DNA of 64,000 nucleotides, taken from Macrotis lagotis. Its lineage: Eukaryota; Chordata; Mammalia; Peramelemorphia; Peramelidae. The position numbers were made by a program, and so were the translations under genes. Of the stretch, positions 45,905 to 55,554 are shown piece by piece; within the stretch, counting starts at the first letter, position 1; each line of letters starts with the position of its first letter. The notes beneath the pieces were generated by a model. It worked only from the letters and a program-made list of their open reading frames with translations. It was not told the DNA's origin and did no database searches. The stretch spans positions 15,919,927 through 15,983,926 of the forward strand of contig NC_133658.1 in assembly GCF_037893015.1 (NCBI RefSeq), written 5' to 3'.

Positions 45905-45915
45905 CTGTACCTTAC
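45905..45915. repeat. SINE target-site duplication, left
   Basis: ctgtaccttac, matched by ctgcaccttac at 46096-46106. Confidence 0.75.
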
Positions 45916-46095
45916 GGGGCAGCTAAGTGGCTCAGTGGGTAGAGCACCAGCCCTGGAGTCAGGAGCATCTGAGTTCAAATCCGGACTCAGATACTTAATA
46001 GTTATCTAGCTGTGTGGCCTTGGGCAAGCCACTTAACCTCATTGCCTTGCAAAAAAATTAAAAATAAATTAAAAATAAAAAAATGAAAAAAAAAC
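45916..46095 (+). mobile_element. tRNA-derived SINE inserted in L1
   Basis: ggggcagctaagtggctcag, gagttcaaatccggactcag, ggccttgggcaagccactta and a long A-rich tail. It is flanked by an 11-base duplication of L1 sequence with one mismatch. Confidence 0.95.
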
Positions 46096-46625
46096 CTGCA
46101 CCTTACCTTTAGATCTAGCAATACCATCACTAGATTTGTTTCCCAAAAAAAAGAGTCTTTTCAAAAAAAGTAAACACATCCATATGTATAAGAATATGTC
46201 TAGAAATTCTTAAGGAAATATCCATCATTTATGGAATGACAAATGTCATTGGATATGGTTGTGATAGAACATTATTGTGCTATAAGAAATGAGTAAGATG
46301 ATTTCAGAAAGGCATGGAAAGCCTTACACAAATTAATCCAAAGTAAGGTGAGCACTTCACTTCCATTTTAAGGAACAACCATATTGTAAGATTACTGTCA
46401 ATGAATGCATGAGCTAGTCTCAGAAATAAAATGATCTAAGACAATTCCAAAGATTACATGATTAAAAATGCTGTCCACCTCCAAAGAGAGAGGTGATAAA
46501 ACTGTACATGAATAGCAAGCATATTTTTAAACTTTATTTTTCTCATTTGTGTTTTCTTTCATAACATGACTAATATGAAAATATGTTTTGCATGACTAGT
46601 CTATATTAAATTATTTGCCTTGTTA
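46096..46625 (+). mobile_element. L1 3' end, continuation after SINE
   Basis: Continues the element split at 45915: tagatctagcaataccatca, tgatttcagaaaggcatgga, tccacctccaaagagagagg and the A-rich end. Confidence 0.8.
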
Positions 46626-46629
46626 ATTA

Positions 46630-46990
46630 AAAGGAAGAAGAGAAGAAGCGGAAAAGAATTTGAAATTCACTCTTTTAAAAATGTTAAAATTTTATGTAAT
46701 TATAAAAGAGAATATTAGAAAAGTATTTTATATTTCTCAAAAGTAACATTTAAAAATATGTAAACAGGTAATACATAGCCCCAATTTAAGAGGAATGCAA
46801 TGGAAAATGTAATAAATTGGTTTTAAATTAGAGAGAAAGAATAATCACCTACTTTAGTCTCCAAGGCATCATTGCTCTGTTTGGTGTAGGCTGGTGGAAC
46901 TTGGAATAAAAAGGGCCACAGTATTACTAGAAAATAGAATTATAAACAAAGTATCCACAATTATTACACCAATATAAATGGAAAGAACCA
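46630..46990. other. No feature seen
   Basis: AT-rich unique-looking sequence. Confidence 0.4.
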
Positions 46991-46991
46991 T

Positions 46992-47055
46992 GGAGAGATA
47001 GAGACAGTGACACAGAGAGACAAAGAATCAGAGACACAGAGAAACAGAAAGAGAA
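46992..47055. repeat. Purine-rich (AGAGACAG) stretch
   Basis: Degenerate units similar to 24225-24515 and 32955-33040. Confidence 0.85.
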
Positions 47056-47186
47056 GTGGAACACTATGTCACTATAATGACCAAGTTTGGCCATCTATTA
47101 GAAATGTAGGAATCATATATATAAGGTCAGTTATGGCCATTAGCCTTGGAAAGCTGAAAATAACATTAAGATTTTGAGGGAAAAAA

Positions 47187-47215
47187 AAAATATATATATA
47201 TATAATTCTAATATA
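47187..47215. repeat. (TA)n short tract
   Basis: About eight TA units, preceded by a run of A. Confidence 0.85.
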
Positions 47216-47221
47216 TATGGT

Positions 47222-47442
47222 ATTTTAGATTGAGTTGGTGTTAGAACCAGGAAGGTCTAGGTTCAAATCCAGTCTCTGAAAGAATCTCAAACAGTCACCC
47301 TCTAACTCCTCAGTGAGCTTCTAGGCAATTCTCTAAAACTATGAGACATAGAGGAGATGATGTGCATTGGTAGAAGGGTATTTCTCACCTGGACATCATC
47401 CATACCAGTGAATTCACAAGCCCAGGACCAATCTCTATGTCA
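47222..47442 (+). mobile_element. THER1/MIR core-SINE
   Basis: agaaccaggaaggtctaggt, gttcaaatccagtctctg, then the THER1 tail gcattggtagaagggtattt and accagtgaattcacaagccc. Confidence 0.75.
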
Positions 47443-47464
47443 GTGCTATATTGCCCTCTAAATA

Positions 47465-47590
47465 TTTACTCCTCTTGAAGTTTATAGCCTCCTGGCTTTA
47501 ACAGTACCTTGCAGATATTAGGCACTCAATGATTCTTTGTTGATTGGTTGTAATGCTTCCTTTGTGGATTGGTTGTAATGCTTTCCCTCC
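47465..47590 (+). mobile_element. L2-type LINE 3' end with small duplication
   Basis: cagtaccttgcagatattag, gcactcaatgattctttgtt. The tail unit gattggttgtaatgctt occurs twice in tandem. Confidence 0.65.
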
Positions 47591-47639
47591 ATTTCTGTAC
47601 AGCAAAGAGGAAAGATTAAGTATGTGACAAAAAATTGGG

Positions 47640-47975
47640 GCAGGAAAAGTTTAAACAACTCTTGGAACTTGCTTCATTTCACTTCTTCAGTGACTTCTTG
47701 TAGTGCTCATGATCCAAGCTACTTATTCATTTGCTTTTGTACTTTCACCTGCTAAAGTGACTTTCCATTCACTCTCTGAGAACATAATTTATCAAAAGTC
47801 AAGAGTTGAATTGCCCAGGTAATTCACTGAAAAGAGATCTTTCTTTGCTAATTTTCAACTGGCAATTTAGGGTCATTGTTAGCTGCCACTTGAAACAGGA
47901 TCCTATCATCTACCTAAATGATGTGATTAAACACAATCAGAACCTGGGAGCTGTGACTGAAACCCAATAAAAGGA
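47640..47975. promoter_or_regulatory. Candidate unique regulatory block
   Basis: Repeat-free, moderately complex, with caggtaattcactg, gatgtgattaaacacaatca and similar homeodomain/PBX-like cores. No frame. Function is inference only. Confidence 0.2.
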
Positions 47976-47979
47976 AGCT

Positions 47980-48500
47980 AGATGTAATCCAAGGAAGGCA
48001 AACTAAGGCAGGCTACTAAATGGAACCTGCATCATTGGACAAGAAATAAATAATATGAATTATTGTTGAAGGTAAAGAATACCAATTGGCTTTCAGAATG
48101 AAATAATGAAAATCCACTATTTCCTGGCTATGTCATATCAGAGAAAGAATATTGACTTGAAAATCAAGAATGGGGTCTGATATTTGTTATCCACCTATGG
48201 TGTTTCATGCTAGTCTAGTTGGTCCAGGTCATCATTGGGAAGTGGGTGAAATGTTGGAATTGGCATGTCTACCTCTTCTTTATCAAGCTCCATTTAATCT
48301 CTTGGCTTCCTTTGGATGGGATCCATACCTTGAATTGTCATCAATTTACTTCTGAGCATTATAGTGTCCAACAAAATTGGGTAAATCTCTGAATCTTTGA
48401 ATTTTGGGTTCTCTGTCAAAAGAGATAGCTTTACTGGATGGCAACTCAGGTGTTTTTCAGTTAAAAATCTGTGGCACTAGCACTGATTTTCCATAGTCTC
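47980..48500. other. No gene or named repeat seen
   Basis: The plus-strand frame 48170-48355 (61 codons) matches nothing I recognise. Edges may overlap an old MIR near 48140-48170. Confidence 0.35.
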
Positions 48501-48508
48501 ATCATGTT

Positions 48509-48532
48509 GTAGTAGTAGTAGTAGTGGTAGTG

Positions 48533-48596
<64 letters not shown>

Positions 48597-48597
48597 A
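48509..48597. repeat. (TAG)n microsatellite
   Basis: About 29 trinucleotide units with two TGG variants near the left end. The poly-Leu minus-strand frame is an artefact. Confidence 0.97.
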
Positions 48598-48864
48598 AGC
48601 AATGGGCAAAAGTAGCGGAGACTAAAATTTGGAATGATATAGGAAAAATTTAACAAATTTAACAAGAAAAAGTGAAATGTACTATCCTATTAGGCATTAT
48701 GCTCTGAAGAACATCAGGCAGAGACCATATAAATCCAAATTTCTGAAATAATATATAGTCTAGAATGTATTCTTTTCAAGTATCAACTGAACTAATTTTC
48801 AGGTACTGATTGAACCAAAGTAATCCCTTATCAAAGGTTGTCAGGTTCTTTGTAGCTTTGAAAT

Positions 48865-48985
48865 TTCATCTTTCAGAAAAGTTAGGTGACTTCTCCAGGA
48901 TGACACAATTAATAAGTTCCTGAGACATTATTGAAGACAAGTATTCTTGAATCCTACTCAAGCACTCTACCAGATTGCCTCAAAT
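48865..48985 (-). mobile_element. MIR-type core-SINE remnant
   Basis: gaaaagttaggtgacttctc, then ttgaatcctactcaagcact. Confidence 0.6.
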
Positions 48986-49139
48986 TTTGATTTCACACAA
49001 CCCTTCAAAAACTTGAAAATAGCTATTGTGTTCTTCAGTTGACTCCTTTTTTTAAAATTTATAATCTGAATCTCAATAGGCACAAATAATGAATCCCAGG
49101 AATCTGCATTTTTATGTTTCCCCTGAGTAAGAATGAATA

Positions 49140-49222
49140 GTCCTTGCTGTTTAGTTGTTTCATTCTTATCTGACTCTTTGTGATCCCAGTTGGGGTTTTC
49201 TTGGAAAATATTGAGACAAATG
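49140..49222 (-). mobile_element. MAR1-type SINE tail, antisense arm
   Basis: gtttagttgtttcattctta, ctctttgtgatcccagttgg and ggttttcttggaaaat are the reverse of the MAR1 tail. Confidence 0.75.
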
Positions 49223-49284
49223 GCTTAAGTGGCACGCTGAAGGTAAGAAAAATATTATAAAGTGCCTGCAACAAGACTTGAACT

Positions 49285-49415
49285 CATTTTTCTGACTTGT
49301 TTTCCTCATCTGTAAAATGAAAATGAAATGAGATATCACTGCAGTATTTTCCCCAAGAAAACCATAAAAGGAGTCAAAAGAATCAGACATGACTGAAATG
49401 ACTAAACAACATCTG
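49285..49415 (+). mobile_element. MAR1-type SINE tail, sense arm
   Basis: ttttcctcatctgtaaaatg, ccccaagaaaaccataaaag and acatgactgaaatgactaaa, forming an inverted pair with 49140-49222. Confidence 0.8.
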
Positions 49416-49489
49416 GATTATAGACCCATTTTATCCACTGAGTCACCTAACCACCCCGAAACTTTGATAGTGGGAAATAAATAATATGA

Positions 49490-49970
49490 TGGTTTCTGAG
49501 AATTTATCATTCACACTAATTTGGAGCTAACTTCACTTATATCAACTTATTTCAGGATTCTGTCGGGGGAATCTTTGGAATTCTGGTTTAATTCTAGAGA
49601 CTCTCGAATACTTGGAGTCTCTCCTGATGGTGGGAATAATCAGCTTTCTTCTATTTCCCAATGAAGGTCTCCTTTCCCCCTCCCATGGAATTTATGAACT
49701 GTATAATGAAGGAAAATGGAGTGAAAATCATGTTATTAATTTCACATTTTCATAGAATATTAACCTGTAAATAAAAACTGACAATCTTAATTCTGGTACA
49801 TAGATATAGTTCTATTATTAATTCATTTAGTCATTTCAGCCAAGTAAAAGACAATCTCTTGAGGTCTCTTTATATTCATTTATTAAATGAGAATAATAAT
49901 ATATTAGCAACACATTATAATATCACTATATAATAAAAATGTATCATTATTATAATATAGTAGTATAATA
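49490..49970. other. No feature seen
   Basis: AT-rich unique-looking sequence with no frame of note. Confidence 0.4.
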
Positions 49971-49973
49971 ATG

Positions 49974-50272
49974 GGCAACTAGGTGATACAGAGCACCATC
50001 CCTGGAGTCAGGAGGCCCTGAGTCCAAATATGCTCTCAGAATTTACCATTCACTTAGCTGTGTTGGGGAAGTTGCTTTACCTTGATTGCCTCACATCCAG
50101 AACCATCTTCAGTCACGTGAATCCACATTTGGCCACTGGATCCAGATGACTCTGGAGGAGAAAATGAGGCAGGGGATTTAGCACAACTCCCCTTACTCAA
50201 ATCCAGTTCACTTGTATGTCAACCTCCTTGATGCCATGGTCTTCTTCAAGAGTGAAGGGACAAACATCAGTT
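49974..50272 (+). mobile_element. Longer marsupial SINE, near full length
   Basis: gggcaactaggtgatacaga head, tgattgcctcacatccagaa, atttggccactggatccaga and tcatgccatggtcttcttc-like tail ending aagggacaaacatcag. Confidence 0.9.
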
Positions 50273-50289
50273 TCAATAATAACATATAC

Positions 50290-51079
50290 CTTACCTCGTT
50301 CACAGGATTATTCCAAAAATGTAAAATAATGGAAAAAAAGGAATTTGGAAAGTATTTAAAAACTCAAAAAAAAGTGTATTGAAAATACAGTTAGATAAAT
50401 ATTTTCCCCTTCCCAGTGTACATAAATTAATGTAACTGTCTCTATTCATTCTGACTATTCTAGCCCTTTCCCAGGTGAGGCTTCAAGTTGTAGAATGGAT
50501 TGCCAGGGAGAGAGTAGTGTTGTAGATTAAGACAAAGGAGAAGGCAGCCACAGAGACGACTCCTAGTGAACTATTCTTAACCTGGGACCTGGACACTTTG
50601 CTGAGGGGCAATGCTGAGAGAGAGGTGGTATCACAATTGAATTAGAGAAAATTCTTTCTAACCTCCTAGGAATAGTAACAATAGAATTTCATTCATTCCA
50701 AACAATGCAACAGCTGTTCCTAGAAGCAGGTTGAGTGAATGATTGTGTCTAATCCCAGGTCCCCTTATTCAACTCAAAAGACCAAGAAATGCAACAAATA
50801 AGATTTTTTTAATCCATACAAAAGAGGAGAAAGCAATCAACCAAGGAAAATAATATCCCCAAAAATAGAACTGACAAAGGAAGTAAAAATAGGAAGAAAA
50901 AATGCAAAAAAAAATGAATTTTTGAATTATTTCTGAGGGGGGAAAATCAATGTAAGGAATTAATGAAAGAAATCAATGAAATCAATTACCTTGTGCTTAG
51001 CAAAGGATATCAAAGATGAAATTATTGATCTAAATCCTGAGGATGCAAAGATGCCCCATTGCAGACCTTCAAGGTTCAA
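50290..51079. other. No gene or named repeat seen
   Basis: About 0.8 kb, unique-looking. It precedes the first copy of the direct repeat. Confidence 0.35.
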
Positions 51080-51435
51080 GATAAATGGGTGCGGGAAAAC
51101 AAGAGGAAATGAAGGAAGCAGACAGCTTCATGCAGAAAAGGGATTGTGAGTTCAGTGTTTCAGAAATCAAGGATTCCAAGAGAAAAAGGTGATAAGAATA
51201 GAATTCTAGTCATGGTTAGCAGTCACTGCAAGAAAAGGACATGGAAAATGGAGGGATGGTGAAGAAAAACCAAAGGTCAATTTAACTGGATCCTTGAATG
51301 AGGACATGAAGGGCAAGAGTGGATAAGATCAGAACTGTGACATCTTCTGATTGTTTGCTTACAACAAGAAGGGACAGTAGGTGGAAAAATAGCCCACCAC
51401 ATTCATATGTCATAGTCTGTTTTCTTATGCCATTT
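51080..51435 (+). repeat. Diverged direct repeat, copy 1
   Basis: About 355 bases matching 53755-54110 in the same orientation. Paired landmarks are gattgtgagttcagtg with gactgtgagctcaatg, gattccaagag with aattccaagag, tctagtcatggttagcag with ttgtagtcatggtggtcag, and cccaccacattcatatgtca with ccaccaccatcatatactat. It is not a family I can name. Strand is arbitrary. Confidence 0.75.
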
Positions 51436-51721
51436 ACACATTTGGGGGCCCATATTACATTTCTCATTTTTTGTTATTACAAATAATGTGACAATGCGAG
51501 TTTGCCTTTTGTCTTTTCTTGTTATGATTAATCTTCTGAGGAAAATATAGACAGAAAAATATAGAAAGAGGTGGAGACTAAACAGACAATAGGTGAATAT
51601 TCACTCAGATGGATAGAAAGACAGACAGGCATGTACCAAGTACTTTTGTGTCAAGCTCCATTTCTGTATCAGCTTTCATTTTATTAGCATTATGTCAATG
51701 TTTTCCATAAGACAAATAAGG

Positions 51722-51960
51722 AAACAAACAATATTAAGCACCTACCATATGCCAGGCATTCTGTTGGGTTCTAAGAATGCAAATTCAAAGAAAAAGGAAG
51801 ATAGTCTTTGGCCTAAAGAACTACATTCTGATAGGGTGTGGGGAAAGAACAAATTTAAAGGGAATGATAGGGAGAAATGTTAGGAACAGCGCTGGAATAG
51901 GAAAGCCAGGAGAGAAAAGCACAGGCAGGAGGGTAATAAAGCATTGCTGGCCTGGGCCTC
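51722..51960 (-). mobile_element. L2 LINE 3' end
   Basis: Antisense terminus: attaagcacctaccatatgc, caggcattctgttgggttct, ggcctaaagaactacattct. Confidence 0.75.
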
Positions 51961-52126
51961 TCTGCAAAATACAGGGTCTCCAAAGGAATGCACCAAAAAA
52001 AAAGGGTCCACATGACAAAGGGATCTTTGGTCTTTTCTAAACACCGCTGCTGCTGTCATTTATAGATTGTCTATCCACATCTCACCACCTACTGTCATCT
52101 GTAAATAATATTATTTAGTGATATTT

Positions 52127-52242
52127 GTAGTGGTAGCAGTAGTAGTAGTAGTAGTAGCAGTAGTAGTAGTAGTAGTTGTTGTAGTAGAAGTGATAGTAAT
52201 AGAAATAGTAGTAGTAGAAGTAAAAGTAGTAGAAGTAGTAGG
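52127..52242. repeat. (TAG)n microsatellite, left part
   Basis: TAG/TAGCAG/TAGAAG units interrupted at 52243 by a SINE. Confidence 0.95.
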
Positions 52243-52392
52243 AGGGGCAGCTAGGTGGCGCAGCGGATAAAGCACCCGCCCTGAAGTCAGGAGGACCTGG
52301 GTTCAAATCCAGTCTCAGATACTTCATAATGACCTAGCTGTGTGGCCTTGGGCAAGCCACCTAACCCCATTGCCCTGCAAAAACCTAAAAAG
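52243..52392 (+). mobile_element. tRNA-derived SINE inserted in a microsatellite
   Basis: Close to consensus: ggggcagctaggtggcgcag, gggttcaaatccagtctcag, gtggccttgggcaagccacc and an A-rich end. agtagga occurs on both sides and fits a short target duplication within the repeat. Confidence 0.95.
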
Positions 52393-52558
52393 TAGGAGGA
52401 GGAGGAGGAGCAGGAGGAGGAGCAGTAGGAGTAGGAGTAGGAGTAGCAGAAATAGAAGTAGTAGTAATAGTTGTTGAAGTAGGAGTAGTAGTAGTAGTAG
52501 TAGTAGCAGTAGTTGTTGTCGTAATAATTATTGTGGCAGTAGTAACTAATAATAGCAG
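52393..52558. repeat. (AGG/TAG)n microsatellite, right part
   Basis: AGGAGG units grade into AGTAGG and TAGTAG. Confidence 0.95.
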
Positions 52559-52592
52559 TCATTTATATAGTTCTTTAAGGATTCTTACTTGC

Positions 52593-52825
52593 CTTACCAG
52601 GTAGCTGGGAGTTACCTGAAGTCAGGAAAACTCATCTTCCTGGTTCAAATCTGGCCTCAGGCACATACTTCCTGTGTGACTATAACTCTGCCTCAGTGTT
52701 CTCATCTGTAAAATGACCTGGAGAAGAAAATGGCAGGACATTCCCTATCTTCACCAAGAAAACTCCAAATGGGGTCAGAAAGTGTCCGACACAACCAAGT
52801 GTCTGGACAGCCAGTGAAGTGTCTT
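52593..52825 (+). mobile_element. MAR1-type SINE with BovB/RTE-like tail
   Basis: caggtagctgggagttacct head, ggttcaaatctggcctcagg, acctggagaagaaaatggca, aaaactccaaatggggtcag and gtccgacacaacc. Confidence 0.9.
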
Positions 52826-52904
52826 CCATACATACCTCGGTTGCTACTCCTAATAGCCTCATGGATGGAGTGCTGTTATTCATGCCGGGACTTCTCGAAT
52901 GCTT

Positions 52905-53085
52905 CCTTTTTGCATGCCTGTTCCTTTCCCTGATCTGTTCCAGCTTCCTTTTCTGTATTTGCGGTCTTCCCCTATTGGAACACAAAATCCCTGGGGATAG
53001 GCCTTGCTTAATTTTATTTCTCTCCTCATTATTTATCATTGTGCTGGCACCTGGTAAATTCTTAAGAAGGATCTGTCTATGTGTC
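52905..53085 (+). mobile_element. L2-type LINE 3' end
   Basis: aaaatccctggggataggcc, cattgtgctggcacctggta and the aagaaggatctg end. Confidence 0.6.
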
Positions 53086-53124
53086 CTTACTCTTCTCCCA
53101 AGAAGATTAATCATAGCAAGAAAA

Positions 53125-53232
53125 GACAAATACTCTGTCACATTATTTGTGATAACAAAAAGCTGAAAACAAAACATGGACGCATGATTTAAGAAAGGTT
53201 TAAACACAACAAAATAGCTATGGTGCATGAAT
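53125..53232 (+). mobile_element. L1 ORF2-end fragment
   Basis: cattatttgtgataacaaaa, agctgaaaacaaaacatgga and agctatggtgcatgaatgtc match the L1 region also seen at 33090-33190. Confidence 0.5.
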
Positions 53233-53234
53233 GT

Positions 53235-53425
53235 CCATTTCCCTGTCTTACTCCCTGTGTCTTCCTCTGTGGTGTAATTTTCCATATGTTCTATGGATAT
53301 TTTGTTTGTACCCCTCATCACTGCCCCCCCATCAGACTGAGCTAAGGATGGCTTTGTCTGCCTTTCAACCCTCTATATTTAGTTCAGGAGCTAGAAAGGA
53401 GTGAGTGTTTAAGGAATATTTTTCA
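53235..53425 (+). mobile_element. L2-type LINE 3' end, diverged
   Basis: catcagactgagctaaggat followed by a degraded gtgtttaaggaatattttt tail. Confidence 0.4.
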
Positions 53426-53469
53426 CTAACTGACTGGAAATGAGGGATTTAGAGAACTATAAGGGTACT

Positions 53470-53668
53470 CCATCAGCAATGTGCAGTAGATGGAAAGTTG
53501 GCCTCTGAGACAGAAAACATGGTTTCAAATTCCACCTCCAAGACATACAGTCTGGGAGACCCTGGCTATATCACTGAACTTTTCCTGTGTCCTCATCCAT
53601 TCTCATACTAAAAAGTGTATAGAAAAGGTACCAAATTATTCTGGTGAATGAAGTCACTTAGTAGGAAC
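53470..53668 (+). mobile_element. MIR-type core-SINE
   Basis: ggcctctgagacagaaaaca, tttcaaattccacctccaag and ggctatatcactgaactttt. Confidence 0.65.
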
Positions 53669-53754
53669 TCATTTTGATGAAATTACAAGTTCAGTCCAAA
53701 TAAGGGGTGGGGGGGGACTACCCTGCAGTGATGCAGAGTGAAGAAAGAAATTGT

Positions 53755-54110
53755 GATAAATAAAGGGGGAAGGAGAGACAATAGGAAATGGAGAAAGCAG
53801 GTGATTTCATACAAAAAAGAGACTGTGAGCTCAATGGTCAGAAACCTAGAATTCCAAGAGGCAAAGGTGAGGAAGGAAAGAATTGTAGTCATGGTGGTCA
53901 GTCAGTTCAAAGAAAAGAAGATGGAAGATGGTGTGTCCATGAAGAAGAAAAAGAGCAATTTGATTGGAGCATTGAATGATTGCATAAAGGGGAGAAGTTT
54001 ATAAGGTCAGAAGTATGAATTTTTAGGATTACAGACTTCTGGAAAAGACAGTAGGGAGGAAAATAATCCACCACCATCATATACTATAGTTTGCTTTTTT
54101 TAATGTCTTC
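53755..54110 (+). repeat. Diverged direct repeat, copy 2
   Basis: Same orientation as 51080-51435, about 2.68 kb downstream. Similarity is spread over the whole unit with substitutions and small indels. The frame 53738-54004 spans most of this copy, but copy 1 does not preserve it, so coding is unlikely. Confidence 0.75.
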
Positions 54111-54114
54111 ATAA

Positions 54115-54598
54115 AAGACTGCATTGTCTACAAAAGCATCCATAAGGAAACTCTGAAAGACAAAGACACAAATATTCCTATTTACTAGGCAGATTCCCAA
54201 TGATAAATTTATAGAAGATGCAGACCAATCTACAAGATGGCAAGTACGGATGGGTTTGGCTGTGAATTATGGAGCAGGACATTCAAATGAATGATATCAC
54301 AATCATGTGAGTGTAATTGATGTAAATAAAATAAGCACTTATTAGTATGTAACTACCAAAGTAGAAACCTATCCTCAAACTATTAATAATGTCTAACATG
54401 CAAAAGTGGGAAATATAATTGACTATAAATTACAATCAGACTCCAAATGATGATGCTCTTTTTCGGGAATAGACTTGGTGTGTTTTGTCAGTGTTGACTG
54501 GGAAAAATCTATTGCACCAAAACAAAATGCAGCTATAAAAATTATAACATAATTTTGAAGTCCAAGAGTCAACACAGATGCAATCTGTTATGATGGGA
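54115..54598. other. No gene or named repeat seen
   Basis: AT-rich unique-looking sequence. The minus-strand frames at 54436-54802 overlap the following SINE and are not supported. Confidence 0.35.
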
Positions 54599-54599
54599 T

Positions 54600-54835
54600 G
54601 AATGATGGGATTCCAAGAGACAATTAAATGATAAAATAGGCAGAGCACCAGCAATGGAGTCAAGGATATTCAAATTTGGTCTCAGAAACTTACTGTAACA
54701 CTTCACCCTTTTTCCCGCAGTTTCCTCATTTATCAAATGAACTAGAGAAGGAAATAGCAGACCACTACAGTATCTTTGCCAAGAAAACATCAATAGGATC
54801 AAAGAGTTGGACCCAACTTAAACCCAACACAGGTC
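54600..54835 (+). mobile_element. MAR1-type SINE with BovB/RTE-like tail
   Basis: taggcagagcaccagcaatg head remnant, tcaaatttggtctcagaaac, gaactagagaaggaaatagc, gccaagaaaacatcaatagg and agagttggacccaactt. Confidence 0.85.
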
Positions 54836-54864
54836 ATAATTGATCATTTCAACTTGTTACTCCT

Positions 54865-55035
54865 ATGGTCATTAGAAAGCACTTCACCACCCTGAGTCTC
54901 ATTTCTTCTCTATAAAGTAAAGGAGATGAACTAAACAAATTTGGATTCTGCATCTATGACCTTATGGAATCATTTAGCCTCTGCAGGCCTTTGTTTTCTC
55001 ATCTAGAATTGGATTTGATGACTTCTAAGGACTCT
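54865..55035 (+). mobile_element. MIR-type core-SINE, diverged
   Basis: caccctgagtctcatttctt, ttgttttctcatctagaatt and gacttctaaggactcttctg. Confidence 0.5.
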
Positions 55036-55554
55036 TCTGGGGATGGTGGTGAGGATTAACCTTTGGGATGGCTCCTGAGCCTCAGTTTCCCTGAAGATGA
55101 GGGCTAAGAACTCAGGCATCTGGAGGGCACAAGGCTTGGTCATGGTGCTCCAGGTGCTGCTGCTGCTTCCCCGTCCTGGAACCTGTTTACCTCTTCCAAT
55201 GCCACGCAACTCAGAGACTCCTGATCATGTCTATGAAACAGTTACCTAACCTCCGGCACTTCACCTCTGACTACTTAGAGGTCACTCATGGCCCCACTCT
55301 TCCCCCAAACTTGATTGTTTTCTCAAGCAGGATGCTTTTGGCCAATATTATGAATACAGTTTTGGCTACTGCAAGAGTCCAGATAATCATCTCAAGTCTT
55401 TATTAGAACAAAAGTAAAGTAGCTTCTCCTCCCAATTACCTCTGATTCAGAGTGTGATACTTACCTTAACAGTAATTCTGATGATTCTTAAAAATTGGTT
55501 GTCTGGGAATCTTTGGTGGTTCTAAAATCTGGGAAGAATTGAGGTGTTTTACTG

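Larger units (their letters stand above)
41915..45915 (+). mobile_element. L1 element, decayed, from ORF1 end through ORF2
   Basis: The start carries the ORF1 C-terminus and inter-ORF region: catccctgatgaaaagagca and gactttcaaatacaaaactc align with the same region of the half-L1 at 12250-12350. The endonuclease region lies at about 42690-43510, the reverse-transcriptase region at about 43850-44800, and the C-terminal segment at about 44850-45900. All frames carry many stops and indels. A SINE at 45916-46095 splits the element. The 3' end follows to about 46625. Confidence 0.85.

Noticed and set aside
48477..48665. Poly-Leu frame on the minus strand
   Set aside because: Translation of (TAG)n read in reverse.
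52115..52562. Tyr-rich minus-strand frames
   Set aside because: Translation of TAG/AGG microsatellites and the SINE between them.
52680..53321. 213-codon minus-strand frame, longest in the window
   Set aside because: It runs across a MAR1 SINE, an L2 3' end, an L1 fragment and another L2 tail in antisense. No protein family matches, and the repeats explain the sequence fully.
53738..54004. 88-codon frame over direct-repeat copy 2
   Set aside because: The frame is not preserved in copy 1, so the repeat does not appear to encode a protein.
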